A stretch of 64,000 nucleotides of DNA, taken from Blastocladiella emersonii ATCC 22665 (Eukaryota; Blastocladiomycota; Blastocladiomycetes; Blastocladiales; Blastocladiaceae). A program made the position numbers and the translations under genes. Below the pieces are notes generated by a model. The model saw only the letters and a list, made by a program, of their open reading frames with translations. It did no database searches and was not told the origin of the DNA. Position 1 is the stretch's first letter, and every line of letters begins with the position of its first letter. Below are positions 42,125 to 52,038 of the stretch, piece by piece. Location of the stretch: assembly GCA_025594325.1 (NCBI GenBank), contig JANHCV010000002.1, positions 1,488,001-1,552,000 on the forward strand, given 5' to 3'.

Positions 42125-43768
42125 TTACAGATACTTCTTCTCCTCCTTGCCGGCGCGCACCTTGCGCCAGACAGCGTACATGCACCACGCGGCGACCTGC
42201 GCGGCGATCATGAGCGCGAACATGCCCATCCAGCCCATGCCGTCGCCGCTCTCGGCCGACTTGGCCGACACGCTCGCGACGTGGCCGGCGAGCCGCTCGG
42301 TCGACTCGGGCAGGCCCTGCAGCTGGCGCACGAGCGCAACAATCTCGTTGTACCGGTGGTCGAGGGCGCGCTCGGTGAGGCCGAGGCGCGAGTCGAGCGA
42401 GGCGCGCCACTCGCGGTCGCGGTCGGCGGCCGACTCGGCGCGGCGGTCGGTCTCGCGGTTCTGGGCGGCGAGCGAGTCGACGGCGCGCGACAGCGTCGCG
42501 AGCTGGGTCTCGATGCGGTTGATGGCGGACTCGAGGCGCGACAGGTCCGCGGTGGCGGCAGCAGCACCGCCGGTGGGGGGAGGCACGAGCGGGGAAGCGG
42601 GGGCAGCCGGCGACGACGACATGGCGGCGTTCAGCTTGGCGTTGGACTCGGCGAGACGCAGCGCGGCGTCGTCGGTCTTGGCGCGGAGCTTCTGCATGAG
42701 GGCCTCGATCTCGGCGATATGGTCGCGGGTCTTGTTGTCGACCTTCCCGTCCTTGGCGGGGTCGTAGGTGATGGCGGACATGGCGGTCTTCGGGGGCCGG
42801 GGCGGGGCGTCGAGCGCGTACACGTCGAGGGCGAGCACGTCCATGTCGTCGGTGCGGTCGAGCTCGCCGTTGGCGGCGGACAGGGCGAGGTACCCGCCGC
42901 GCGGCGGGAGCTCGATCTTGCGGCGGAAGCACGGGGACGTGTACCCCTTGTTGGTGGCGCTCGGGTCGACCCACACGGACAGCTCGCGGTCGCGGTCGAC
43001 GTACATGATGGACAGCGTGACGGGGCTGTCGGCGGTGCGCAGGTCGGCGGTGCACGAGCCGAGCGTGACGATCTGGCCGGCGAGCTGGAACGCGACCTGG
43101 CCCGATATCAGCACGCGGCCGGGGAACGCGGCCGAGGGGACGGGCTGGATCGCGATGCGCAGCCCATCGTACGCGTCCTTGGGCACGCCAAACTCGACGC
43201 CGTCGCGCGCGTCGGGCGCCGCGAGCGCAATGGGCGTCGACGTGAGCCACACGGCCATGCCAATCCCCGGCAGCGCGTTCGAGTCGATCTTGCCGCCCGT
43301 CGCGGCGGCCAGCGCCACGGGCGACGGCGTCACACGCATCGTCAGGACGGCCTCCCAGCCGCGCGACACGGCGAGCATGCTGGTCGGGTCGTCGAGGCGG
43401 CCGCCCTCACGCGCGGGGTCAGCGACGCCCGAGCCGTCCTGGGCGCCGCGCAGCGGGCGGGTCGACGCGACGAGACCGCGCGCGCGCGGGACCGCGGGGA
43501 CGAGGCGTAGGGTCAGGCCGGCGGGGCCCGGCACGGTGCCGCCCTCGGCGCGGAAGTGCGGGATCACCTTCTCGGTATCGGTTGCGTTGGGCGCAGTCAC
43601 CCAGAAGGGGCGGCGCAGCGAGTGCTTGTACTCGTGGTGCTGCGGGAGCACCGGCTTGTCGTCGTACCCGCCGCCCGTCGAGATCTGCGCCGCGGCGGGC
43701 GCGGCGAGGACGGCGGCGAGCGCGAGCAGGGCGAGAAGGGCGGACAGGCGCCTTGCGGGTCGCTTCAT
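42125..43768 (-). CDS. EMP47: ERGIC-53/Emp47-type L-type lectin cargo receptor
   Basis: A single-exon type I membrane protein of 547 residues. A signal peptide (SALLALLALAAVLAAPAAA) is followed by an L-type lectin domain (about 35-290) with GWEAVLTMRV, GMAVWLTSTPIAL and VEFGVPKDAYDGLRIAIQ, the beta-sandwich landmarks of the family. A coiled-coil stalk (about 310-490, with LSRLESAINRIETQLATL) leads to one membrane span (MGMFALMIAAQVAAWCMYAV) and a 13-residue cytosolic tail ending KKYL, a perfect KKxx COPI retrieval signal. ERGIC-53 and Emp46/47 proteins cycle between ER and Golgi as mannose-lectin receptors for glycoprotein cargo. It is divergent from the Nha1-type antiporter over about 350 bp. 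Confidence 0.88.
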   Translation of the reverse strand: MKRPARRLSALLALLALAAVLAAPAAAQISTGGGYDDKPVLPQHHEYKHSLRRPFWVTAPNATDTEKVIPHFRAEGGTVPGPAGLTLRLVPAVPRARGLVASTRPLRGAQDGSGVADPAREGGRLDDPTSMLAVSRGWEAVLTMRVTPSPVALAAATGGKIDSNALPGIGMAVWLTSTPIALAAPDARDGVEFGVPKDAYDGLRIAIQPVPSAAFPGRVLISGQVAFQLAGQIVTLGSCTADLRTADSPVTLSIMYVDRDRELSVWVDPSATNKGYTSPCFRRKIELPPRGGYLALSAANGELDRTDDMDVLALDVYALDAPPRPPKTAMSAITYDPAKDGKVDNKTRDHIAEIEALMQKLRAKTDDAALRLAESNAKLNAAMSSSPAAPASPLVPPPTGGAAAATADLSRLESAINRIETQLATLSRAVDSLAAQNRETDRRAESAADRDREWRASLDSRLGLTERALDHRYNEIVALVRQLQGLPESTERLAGHVASVSAKSAESGDGMGWMGMFALMIAAQVAAWCMYAVWRKVRAGKEEKKYL

Positions 43769-44119
43769 GGTTGTGGTCTGTGTCGTTGCGTTGCGTACGG
43801 GGAGAGAGCGAGAGCGGCGAGGGCGACTCGACGCGTTCGGGCTGAAACGGAGTGGCGGCAGGATCGGCGACGACGAGAAACCGAGCGAAACCTACATCAT
43901 CTGATACCCACGCGGACGCAAAACCAGGCTAAAAGAGGACATGCTCCTTGGCATGGCGTGATCAAGCCCGGAAACAGCCGAGAAGCGGTCCAGGCCATCG
44001 TGGCAGCCCCCCTGATCGTGGAACGTCGCGCTCCGTCCGCCCCGCTCACGCTCACGCTCCCCCTCGACCCCTGCTGAGCCTCAAGGCGCTCCACCACGTA
44101 AGCACACGCAATCTACGCC
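43769..44119. promoter_or_regulatory. Divergent promoter region, lectin and Nha1 genes
   Basis: This 351-bp stretch separates two divergent start codons. A GTAAGC donor-like site at about 44099, close before the antiporter ATG, could mark a 5'UTR intron. No TATA box was recognised. Confidence 0.4.
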
Positions 44120-45874
44120 ATGCTGGACTCGGTGCTGCAGCCCACCGACATCAACCGGCTGTCGATGCTCGGCGGCGGCTTCATCGCCGTCTTCTGCCTC
44201 GTCTCGCTGCAGGTCCGCGAGCGCCTCTACATTGGCGAGACCACTGGTGCGCGGCCCGCTACAGCTTCTCGCGGTGAAGCCTGACGCGTACTCGTCGTCG
44301 CGGCACGCGTGCTGACCACCACGTCGCGTCTCCACGTAGTCGCCGTTCTCGTCGGCATCCTGGCCGGCAGCCATGTCCTCGGCATCCTCGACACGGCGAG
44401 ATGGGAGCCCAAGGCCCTCGAGACTGTCTTCTTCGAGGCCTCGCGCTTCCTCATCGCCATCCAGGTCATGTTCGCCGGCATCGAGCTCCCCGCAAAGTAC
44501 CTCAAGAAGGAGATCCGGAGTCTCGGCATGCTGCTCACCGTCCTGATGCTGCTCAAGTGGGCGACCACCGCCGCCATCATCCACTGGGTGCTCGGCCTCG
44601 AGTGGCTCGATGCCCTCGTCGTCGCGTCGTGTGTTGCGCCTACCGACCCGGTCCTCGCTAACAGTATTGTCAAGGGCAAGTACGCAGAGCGTCATGTCCC
44701 CGAAAACTTGCGCGACCTGCTCACGGCCGAGTCGGGCGCCAACGACGGCCTCGGGTTCCCGTTCCTCTTCATCGCCCTGTACCTTCGCACCTCTTCCTCG
44801 AGCAGCCAGGCCGTCGCGGACTGGGCCGTCAACATCATCGTGTACCAGATCATCATCGGAATCGGGCTCGGCGCCGTCATCGGGTTCGCCGCGTCGTGGG
44901 CCCTGTCGTTTGCCACGCGCCGCGACTGGATCGACAAGCCGTCGCTGCTCGCGTACGGTGTCGCCCTCGCCATCTTCACCACGGGCTTCGTCGGCTACCT
45001 CGGCAGCGACGACCTGCTCGCCGCCTTCATCGCGGGCAACACGCTCAGTTGGGACGACTGGATCCGCAAGGAGACGGCCGAGGAGCACATCCAGTCGACC
45101 ATCGACCAGCTGCTCACGCTCGCCTACTTTGTGCTGTTCGGCGCCATCTTCCCCTTTGCCGAGCTCGCCCACCTCTACCCGTGGTGGCAGATCCTGCTCC
45201 TGTGCCTCGCCGTCCTCATCTTCCGCCGCCTGCCGTGGGTCGCCGCCCTGTACCGCTGGATCCCCGCCATCAAGTCGTGGAACGAGGCGCTGTTCGCCGG
45301 CTGGTTCGGGCCCATGGGCGTCTCGGGCCTCTACTACGCGTATCTCGTCGCCGACACCCCGACCGCGCCCGAGCGCCTGCGCCGCGAGATTGTCCCGCTC
45401 GTCAGCGTCATTGTCCTGACCTCGGTCATCGCCCATGGCATGTCGATCGCCAGCTTCAAGGTCGGCCGCAAGGTCTCCAACACCAACTTTGTCGAGCTCT
45501 CGCGCACCATCACCTCGTCGCTGCAGACGGGCGCCGCCGCCGCCGTGCGCCGCTCGCGGTCCCAGTCGCGCTCCGCCGCCGCACGCAAGCACTCGCGCAC
45601 CGCCATGCCCGCCGAGTTCACCGACGTGAAGGGTGTCTCGCCCATCGCCTCGCTGTCCGGCAACGAGGCGCTCCCGCCCACGTCGACCGTCGACCTGCTC
45701 CGCGACGGTAACGACCACACGGTCGATATCCACATCGACAATGAGTCGGGCCACGGTGGGCTCGCCGTGGCCATCGCCAGCGGCGTCCAGCCGCAGCAGT
45801 ACCGCGACGCGAGCCCCGCTGGCCGCCGCGGACGGTCGCGCACCCGCGCCGCGTCATTCGAGGAGTCGCGATGA
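44120..45874 (+). CDS. NHA1: Nha1/Sod2-type plasma membrane Na+/H+ antiporter
   Basis: Two exons (44120-44246, 44340-45874; 93-nt intron with GTGCGC donor) give 553 residues. About 12 membrane spans run from the first exon (MLGGGFIAVFCLVSLQV) to about residue 455. Fungal Na+/H+ antiporter signatures are present: FIAIQVMFAGIELPAKYL-like text, CVAPTDPVLANSIV, the critical Asn-Asp pair in AESGANDGLGFPFLF, and LGSDDLLAAFIAGNTLSWDD. The family exports Na+ or K+ in exchange for protons and sets alkali-cation tolerance and internal pH. The cytosolic tail (about 100 residues, SRS-rich) is much shorter than that of S. cerevisiae Nha1 and closer in size to S. pombe Sod2. The start is the first ATG leading into the conserved N-terminal span. 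Confidence 0.9.
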
Positions 45875-46060
45875 CATGGGACGCGCCGGGCCGTGTGGGT
45901 TGGTTCGGAACTATACTATACACAAAGACTTGACTTGGACCTCTCTTCTCAGTGTGCTGCTGCCCGGGGCTTGGGGTCGGAGAGGGGGTCGGACGCGCGC
46001 ATGCGCTGCCCCCATCGGCCGGGGGCCCCCTTCTCGATCTCCCTCCCCAGCGATCCTTGA

Positions 46061-47605
46061 ATGCAAACGATCATGGGCTCTGAAGTGCCACCCTCACCTC
46101 ACCTATTGACACTTGATGCAACTCATGGATCCCGCGACGGAACGCTGACGCGCGCGCACGCCGCCGTCGCCGCGGTGCTCGAGTCGCAGGCTCTCCCGAC
46201 GCTGCCGCACGACCTCGGCGTGCTCCTGCAGGGCGTCCTCGCGCGGTCGCTCGATCTGCGTCTCCGGTCCACTCGCCTTGCCCTCAGCATGCGGATAGGA
46301 AGCGACAATGCCGAGTGCGCTGCCGCCGCGACCAACCACGGCCAACTAGACTCGGTGCTTCACGACCTCGACCGGGTCCGCGGCGAGGTCGAGGCGCGGA
46401 TTGCGGCCACACTTGTTGCGGGCTACAACACGGTCGACGCGTGTTCACCTCAGCTTGCTATGACCGAGATCGCGGCTGCGGCGGAAGCGTGGGAAACCAA
46501 CGCGCGGTCTCCGCCGACCCCCGCCGCGCAGAACATGCCAACGCTTCAATCCACGACGGTCTCGCTCGATCCCACCTCGGTTTCTTCGATCGCTCCCGCT
46601 GCCGAGGACGGCACATTCTCGTCTTATGCGGGGTCGCTCACCGTGTCGCGGTCCCCCTCGCCGCCTTTGAGCATGCCCCTTTTCCCTGTTGCGCACGATG
46701 AACGACCGGAATCGCCTCGCTGCTCACGCTTGCCGTCACGGAACGATAGCGGATACTACTCGCCGAGATCTCATTTGCGGGCTCGCCGCTCGTCGCGGAT
46801 GCGCTCACGCTCACGCTCACGCTCGCGGTCGCGGTCGCCAGCTCGCTTCCACCACCGGTTTCGCTCACGATCGCCACGTCGCGAGAACTCGCGTCGTCCC
46901 GCGCAATGTGAGAACGGGTACCGTTCACCGAGATCGTGCTCGCCGTCGCGACCACCGCTTCCGCTCCCACGCCGCTTCCAGCGCTCTCCGTCGCCGTATC
47001 GGCTCGGTCCTTCCGCGCTGCGCAACCTCGTCCAATCCCGCGGTCCGAACTTCTCGCTTCCCGCGCCGCCCGGCCGGACCACCACCGCGGACCCGAGCGA
47101 GTTTCTCTCACAGTTCCGCGCACTGGTTCCGCGAGGCCAGCTCGCCGAGGCACTGCTGCTTTCGCGGCCCAACCTCCCGCAGCTCGTCTTTGACTACCTC
47201 GCTGTCACCGCGTCGCCGGACCTCAACGACGGCACGGCAGTGGACAGGTTTCTCGATAGCCTGGATCGAGGTCTCGAGTGGCGGCGCGCCCGCCCTTGGC
47301 TCAAAACGTTCCCGTCGCCTGGTGAGCTCGTGGTCGACTACGGCGCGCGGTTCTGGGCCGCGCTGGCCCGCATCGGTAAGCCCAGCGCGTTCACGGCGCG
47401 GAGGGCGGTCAAGGAGGTGTTTCTCGAGCGGCTTGTCGCGGCCGCGAGCCGTGGAAGCGGTGCGGCTGTCACAAAATTGGCCGCGGCCGCAACGTCGGGC
47501 AAGGTCCGTGCGTGGGCTGCGGATCCAACGGTGTCGCTGGCCGTGATCGTGGACCATCTCGGCGGGATGCGGATTCCCAAAGTCGACCCGGCAGCGGCAA
47601 AGTGA
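46061..47605 (+). CDS. RS-rich tandem family, unit A (intact)
   Basis: A single frame of 514 residues. It has three parts: an N-terminal helical block (about 25-115; LPTLPHDLGVLLQGVLARSL, then LDSVLHDLDRVRGEVEARI), an Arg/Ser-dipeptide-rich centre (about 235-320; SRSRSRSRSRSPARF) and a C-terminal block (about 320-514; LRNLVQSRGPNFSLPAP, EFLSQFRALVPRGQLAEALL, then RARPWLKTFPSPGELVVDY, KVRAWAAD, VDHLGGMRIP). The same three parts recur in the following units, so the gene is real and the family is tandemly amplified. The C-terminal block weakly recalls the helical capsid part of retroelement Gag (W...L, then VxDYxARF, then a final helix ending in FLERL), but no protease, polymerase or zinc knuckle is nearby. 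Function unknown. Confidence 0.7.
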   Translation: MQTIMGSEVPPSPHLLTLDATHGSRDGTLTRAHAAVAAVLESQALPTLPHDLGVLLQGVLARSLDLRLRSTRLALSMRIGSDNAECAAAATNHGQLDSVLHDLDRVRGEVEARIAATLVAGYNTVDACSPQLAMTEIAAAAEAWETNARSPPTPAAQNMPTLQSTTVSLDPTSVSSIAPAAEDGTFSSYAGSLTVSRSPSPPLSMPLFPVAHDERPESPRCSRLPSRNDSGYYSPRSHLRARRSSRMRSRSRSRSRSRSPARFHHRFRSRSPRRENSRRPAQCENGYRSPRSCSPSRPPLPLPRRFQRSPSPYRLGPSALRNLVQSRGPNFSLPAPPGRTTTADPSEFLSQFRALVPRGQLAEALLLSRPNLPQLVFDYLAVTASPDLNDGTAVDRFLDSLDRGLEWRRARPWLKTFPSPGELVVDYGARFWAALARIGKPSAFTARRAVKEVFLERLVAAASRGSGAAVTKLAAAATSGKVRAWAADPTVSLAVIVDHLGGMRIPKVDPAAAK

Positions 47606-47789
47606 TGGGCGCGTCCGTGGCCGCGGCCATGGGGCGTGGCCAACGCGCAGGCCGCCGCGAGCGGAGCGGCGAAGCGACCAAGGTCGACTGTCCCTTTCGT
47701 CTCTTGGCTCCCCCACTTCCTATGCTCAATGAATGAACTTTGCTCTTCCGCACTCCATGCAACACATGCATCTAGACTTCTTCTTAAGC

Positions 47790-48657
47790 ATTCAGTGGCG
47801 ACGGAGCTGACGCCGGCATGCGCCGTCGCTGCTGTCGTCGAGTCGTGCACGCTTCCGTCTTCGGCCCGTGAGCTCGCACTCGTGCTGCAAGGCGTCATGG
47901 AGCGGTCGCTTGTTCTGCGTGCGCAACGAATTCGATCCGCAGCCAACGCACGGATCTCGGGCGATAAAATGGTGAAAGGCGATGCGAGCCAGCTTGAAGC
48001 GGTGCTCCTTGAACTCGACGGTGTGCGGGTCGAAGGTCGAGGCGCGGCTTTCGTACCTTTTTGGTGGACAATCTCTCCCTACTACAACAAGCAGCAAAAC
48101 GCTCTCGTCTTCGCAAAACAAGTCGGAGTCGGAGCCCGTCGCAGCATCAGTGTGCGAATTGTTCGAGTGCCTCGAGCCCCAGCATGTGGCTCCGGCTGCC
48201 GAATGCATGTCAACCCGGCACTCAATCTCAATCTCAAGCGCGGCTTCGGCTTCGGCTTCGGCTTCTTTATCGCTTCCTTTCGCTGCAAACGGCGTGCGAT
48301 CGGACTTGCAGGGGAGCGAGACAAGTTCGCGAACTTGGTCGGGGTCCGTTTCGCCGGCCGTCTCACAGTTTCCCCGCTCGCCTTCACGCGAAAGCCGGCC
48401 CAAGGGTCGTTTGCCAGCTCGGTCGCGGTCTCGCTCGCCAGTGCAGGCTAGTAACGGGTGGGTTTCCTCTCGAACACAGCCTGAGTGACGATGGAGCAGG
48501 GACCGATGTGGTCAAGGCCGCCACGTCCAGCAAGATCCGTGAATGGACTTCCACCATGACCGTGCCCTTGACCAGCATCATGGACTACCTTGGTGGGTTG
48601 CGCTTCCCGGGTGATGTACCAGCGAAGTCGACTGGGAACGGTGGAGTCGATAAATAA
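47790..48657 (+). pseudogene. RS-rich tandem family, unit B (degenerate)
   Basis: The N-terminal block is recognisable (VVESCTLPSSARELALVLQG, then ASQLEAVLLELDGVR). The frame then shifts at about 48010-48020, where the alternative frame continues with SKVEARL and on to ARSRSRSPVQAS. After another shift near 48470 the C-terminal end returns (SSKIREWTSTMTVPLTSIMD, YLGGLRFPGD) and stops at 48657. Most of the C-terminal block between LRxLV and the last 40 residues is missing. Two frameshifts plus an internal deletion mark it as a pseudogene of the family. Confidence 0.7.
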
Positions 48658-49401
48658 TTTGAATGAGCTTCCATACTTAAACCCCTTACCTCGGCGCGAG
48701 TTCAGCTTGAGCCGCTCGAACTGTTCGCCGCGGAGGCAAAGTCTATCAGGTTCCGCATGATGGCCACGAGTACGACTGTGTCCCGCAGCCATCTCAGCGC
48801 GATGTGGTTGCCAGTCATCGGTGCAACCGGTTCAGCGGGTCCCTGCAGCGCGAGGACTGATGGGCATAAGGCATGCCAGTGCTTCAGTGAGCCCACGAAG
48901 CCATTTCGGGGCTTAATTCAGCCCGGTGGTGACGGCAGTGACAGTGAAATCCGGCCGGAAAAGGCGTTATCAGAGGTCGTCGGTGCCGGTGAGGGGCCGA
49001 TGGACGCGCTGCGCCACGCACGTGACATGATTGACATGATGGAGGTGAGCGCACTCGAAACATCGAGTGCCCTGATCGTAGACAGAATCCAGTTGATGGC
49101 TAGAGTGATAGAAGAGGATTCCGCAAGAGAAGATGGACCAGCCAATTCGAGCGCATCATCATCACCATCACGAAGGGGCACGCGTGTTGTCCGATCCTTC
49201 TGTTGCCCTTGCCTCACAATTTCTATGTGATTAAAGCGTGAGGGGGAAAGGGACTATTCTCACTATAATCATTGACATGCTATTCACGCGGCGTCACTTG
49301 ATCGCACCTGGGCCACGCAAGCAACCTGAGACAACTCGTCTCAGAGCTCCGTCCTCGCTGGCACCGCAGCGTCGCTCCCTCACCCCGCCACGCCTGGCCA
49401 C
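48658..49401. other. Spacer between RS-rich family units B and C
   Basis: This 744-bp spacer contains one plus-strand open frame of doubtful status (listed separately) and, at its right end, a CT-rich leader just before unit C. No repeat or terminal repeat characteristic of a transposon was seen. Confidence 0.45.
48757..49230 (+). CDS. Hypothetical short ORF in RS-rich family array
   Basis: An open frame of up to 157 codons. The stretch MDALRHARDMIDMMEVSALE, then SSALIVDRIQLMARVIEED, looks like two amphipathic helices and could be genuine protein. The first half is Cys/Gly/Ser-rich without pattern. It does not align by eye with the family blocks. It may be a separate small gene, an exon, or chance in an AG-rich stretch. 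Confidence 0.25.
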   Translation: MMATSTTVSRSHLSAMWLPVIGATGSAGPCSARTDGHKACQCFSEPTKPFRGLIQPGGDGSDSEIRPEKALSEVVGAGEGPMDALRHARDMIDMMEVSALETSSALIVDRIQLMARVIEEDSAREDGPANSSASSSPSRRGTRVVRSFCCPCLTISM

Positions 49402-51069
49402 ATGCATGCAAACTATCCATCGCCACTTGATGCAACTGATGAATATGACCATGTATTCTCCTTCAAGGGGTGTGCGACTGATCTAACGTTCGGACGGGGG
49501 CTGGCCCCGCTAGAGTCGCTGACCATGCCGACCTCAGCGCCCGAACTCGACAATCGCTTATCAAACGTCCTCACACAATGTCTCAATCTTCGATTGCAAT
49601 CTATTCGCTTCACTTTTGACGCGCGCGTCGCGAATCCGGACTGTACGAGCCGCGTGACCGCGATGGCGAGCCAGCTTCGGTCAACGCTCACCGACTTGGA
49701 ACGGACGCGCGAGGAGCTGGAAGCCCGGATCCTTTATGATGCGAACGATTCAAGTCAGGGCGTCGTAACTCGCAGCTTCCAATCGCCTGGTACACATGCC
49801 ACTTCACAATCATCCCCGCCGCTACCGGTCGCTCCTGCGGCCGAGGCCGCAACCGACTTTCCTCAAGCCGCGTATGATGACGAGACGCTTTTCATGTCCG
49901 AGGAACGCTCGAGCATTGTTTCGGAATCCGCTGACTTGCCCATACTTTTTTCTTCTACGGCGACTTCTTCTCCTCTTCGATCAAACTCCGTCCCGCCGGT
50001 TTCGCAGCCCTGTCACTTACCTCCGCGGGCTGACCAGTACCGGCGCCCTGAACCCAGCCCACCTCCGCGAAAACGATCGCGGAACGGACGATCGCGGTCC
50101 CCGCCTCGTCCGTCGTCGATTTCGAACGGGCGAGAGCAGCGCCCATCGCTTTCATCAATTTACCAAGGAATGCTCACACCGCGATCGCACTCGACTACTC
50201 GCCGCGATTCGCATTCACGCTCCCAGCCGCAGTCGAGCGTTTCTGCCTGCACACTTGCGGCGAGCGACAGGAAACGGCGCCCGTCAAGGTCGCGGTCGCC
50301 ATCGCCAGGCTCTTCACGCTCACCATCGCCAACGAAGCGAGTACGACGTTCATCACAATCGCGCCTCCAGCCACGAGGTCTCCTCTCCGAATCAATCCGG
50401 CGCTTCGAGTCTTCTTCCTCGCTGGCGGTCCAGCTTGAGCCAGGCGAGATTGTGGATCCTCCTCGCCGCGGACCTACAGCTCGGCTGTCTCTAATGAGCA
50501 CCACCGCGCTGCGCAAGCTCGTTCACTCGAGCGGCCCGATCTTCGATGGCCCCGCACCCGCTGGCCGCACCTCAACGACAGACCGGCGCGAGTTCCTTGC
50601 CCAGCTCCGCGCCCTTGTTCCGCCGGGGCAGCTTGCTCGCGCGTTGCTTCTGTCGCGGCCTAACATCCCGCCGGCCGTTGCTGACTACTTTGCTGTCAAA
50701 CTGACACCTAACAGCTGTGACCATAATGCCTCGCGCTTGGCCCTGAATGTTATGAGGTTCGAGATCTCGCGACAGGCGCGGGCCTGGATTGACACGCTGC
50801 CAAAGCCGGAAGAGTCCGTGTGCGACTTTGCCGCGCGCTTTAAGTCCGCTCTCGCGCCTATCGGGACGCTCAGCGAGCTCATGTATCGACCTGCCATCAA
50901 GGAGGCGTTTCTTGCGCGGATCACGGCGGTGCATGGCGACGGCGCCGCGGCCGCCTTGGCCAAGACCGTCGCGTGCAAGAAAGTCAAGGCCTGGGTCGCC
51001 GATGTGGACGTGCCGCTGGCGACAACCGTCGACCACTTGGGCGGGATGCGGTTTCCGGGTGCTCGGTGA
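49402..51069 (+). CDS. RS-rich tandem family, unit C (intact)
   Basis: A single frame of 555 residues with the same plan as unit A. The N-terminal helical block (about 35-115; LDNRLSNVLTQCLNLRLQSI, then LRSTLTDLERTREELEARI) is followed by a Ser/Pro/Arg-rich centre with RSRSPPRPSS-like tracts, then the C-terminal block (about 360-555; LRKLVHSSGPIFDGPAPAG, EFLAQLRALVPPGQLARALL, RQARAWIDTLPKPEESVCDF, AARFKSALAPIG, AIKEAFLARI, VDHLGGMRFPG). The segment from RQARAWIDTL to FLARI is the part most like a Gag capsid C-terminal fold, by pattern only. The ATG at 49402 is followed within 45 bp by the motif shared by all unit starts; a downstream ATG at about 49525 (MPTSAPEL) is also possible. Confidence 0.7.
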   Translation: MHANYPSPLDATDEYDHVFSFKGCATDLTFGRGLAPLESLTMPTSAPELDNRLSNVLTQCLNLRLQSIRFTFDARVANPDCTSRVTAMASQLRSTLTDLERTREELEARILYDANDSSQGVVTRSFQSPGTHATSQSSPPLPVAPAAEAATDFPQAAYDDETLFMSEERSSIVSESADLPILFSSTATSSPLRSNSVPPVSQPCHLPPRADQYRRPEPSPPPRKRSRNGRSRSPPRPSSISNGREQRPSLSSIYQGMLTPRSHSTTRRDSHSRSQPQSSVSACTLAASDRKRRPSRSRSPSPGSSRSPSPTKRVRRSSQSRLQPRGLLSESIRRFESSSSLAVQLEPGEIVDPPRRGPTARLSLMSTTALRKLVHSSGPIFDGPAPAGRTSTTDRREFLAQLRALVPPGQLARALLLSRPNIPPAVADYFAVKLTPNSCDHNASRLALNVMRFEISRQARAWIDTLPKPEESVCDFAARFKSALAPIGTLSELMYRPAIKEAFLARITAVHGDGAAAALAKTVACKKVKAWVADVDVPLATTVDHLGGMRFPGAR

Positions 51070-51686
51070 TGGGCGTGCTGATGTGTGGACGTTATACTTG
51101 AACTATATCAATAGCTTACCGGTACACGCCGCCAACGCCATAGATTTGATCAGCGCTCGATGGATGCTAGCGAGGCGTGAGACGCGGTTCCAATCCATAG
51201 ATTCATTGGTCTTTTTGATGAGCGCTTGCGGTCCTCGGTGGCCGCGACTTGAGGGGAAGCCCGTGGGTCGGAAAACTGGTCGCGGGCTGAACCCTGACCC
51301 GCTCATCCTTTTTCTACGTAGCTATCTGCTCGGAATCTGGGACCAGTGTCGCGCCTCGGCTCGGCGCAACGCCTCGTAATCTCAAACCCGAAACCCGCGA
51401 GCCCGTCTATCCGGGCCAGATTATCTACTTGGGTCCGCACCCGTTCGAGTTCGCGTCCGGCCCCGATCCTCTCCTCCTCTCACCCACGCCCGCACCGGTG
51501 TTCCCGTCGACCGTTGCCTTGCACACGACGGACCGTGGCTCCGACGGATCCGGCGCGTCGCGCGAGCAGGCGCACCCGGCGCACCTGACGACTTGACCAT
51601 CCAACACCCTCTCGAGACTCCATCCTCACTCACTTCCGCATTCGCTGCGCCCACGCACTCGCTCTCATCTCCTACTCTCTCGCAGT
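51070..51686. other. Spacer between RS-rich family units C and D
   Basis: This 617-bp spacer holds a protein-like open stretch at about 51322-51596 in one plus frame (NLKPETREPVYPGQIIYLGP, HPFEFASGPDPLLL), preceded by an acceptor-like TTTTCTACGTAG and ended by TGA. I cannot identify it. It may be an exon of a lost gene. The right end is a CT-rich tract ending in CAG at 51685, a strong acceptor-like site directly before fragment D. Confidence 0.35.
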
Positions 51687-51853
51687 AACGCCGCTCTGGC
51701 GAATGCCGCGACGTCCGCCAAGGTGCGTGCGTGGGTGGTCAGCGCCGAGGAGCCCCTGTCCACGATCATCGACTACCTCGGCGCGATGCGGATCCCGGAT
51801 GCCCCGGCCGCGAGCGCGACGGGACCGCTGGAATGTGCACGAGGCATCGAATG
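51687..51853 (+). pseudogene. RS-rich tandem family, fragment D (C-terminal end only)
   Basis: The frame encodes only the last 40 or so conserved residues of the family (NAALANAATSAKVRAWVV, STIIDYLGAMRIPD) and ends at a TGA at 51851-51853. No N-terminal block or RS region precedes it on this strand. It starts right after a CT-rich tract ending in CAG, so it could be the last exon of a partly lost copy. The next unit, E, lacks exactly this end, which suggests one rearranged copy. Confidence 0.6.
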
Positions 51854-52038
51854 ACCATGACTCTTGATTTATCACATCATGTTATGGATCGAGGGTCCAT
51901 GGAGCGGGAGAGCGTACCAGCAGGTGGACGCGTTCGACGGCAACGGACGCGGCGGTCACATCACCACCTGCCCCTCCTTCACCCGCCCTCTTTCCACCTC
52001 CCACTCAATGCAACTAATGGATCGAACGAGCCCACTCT

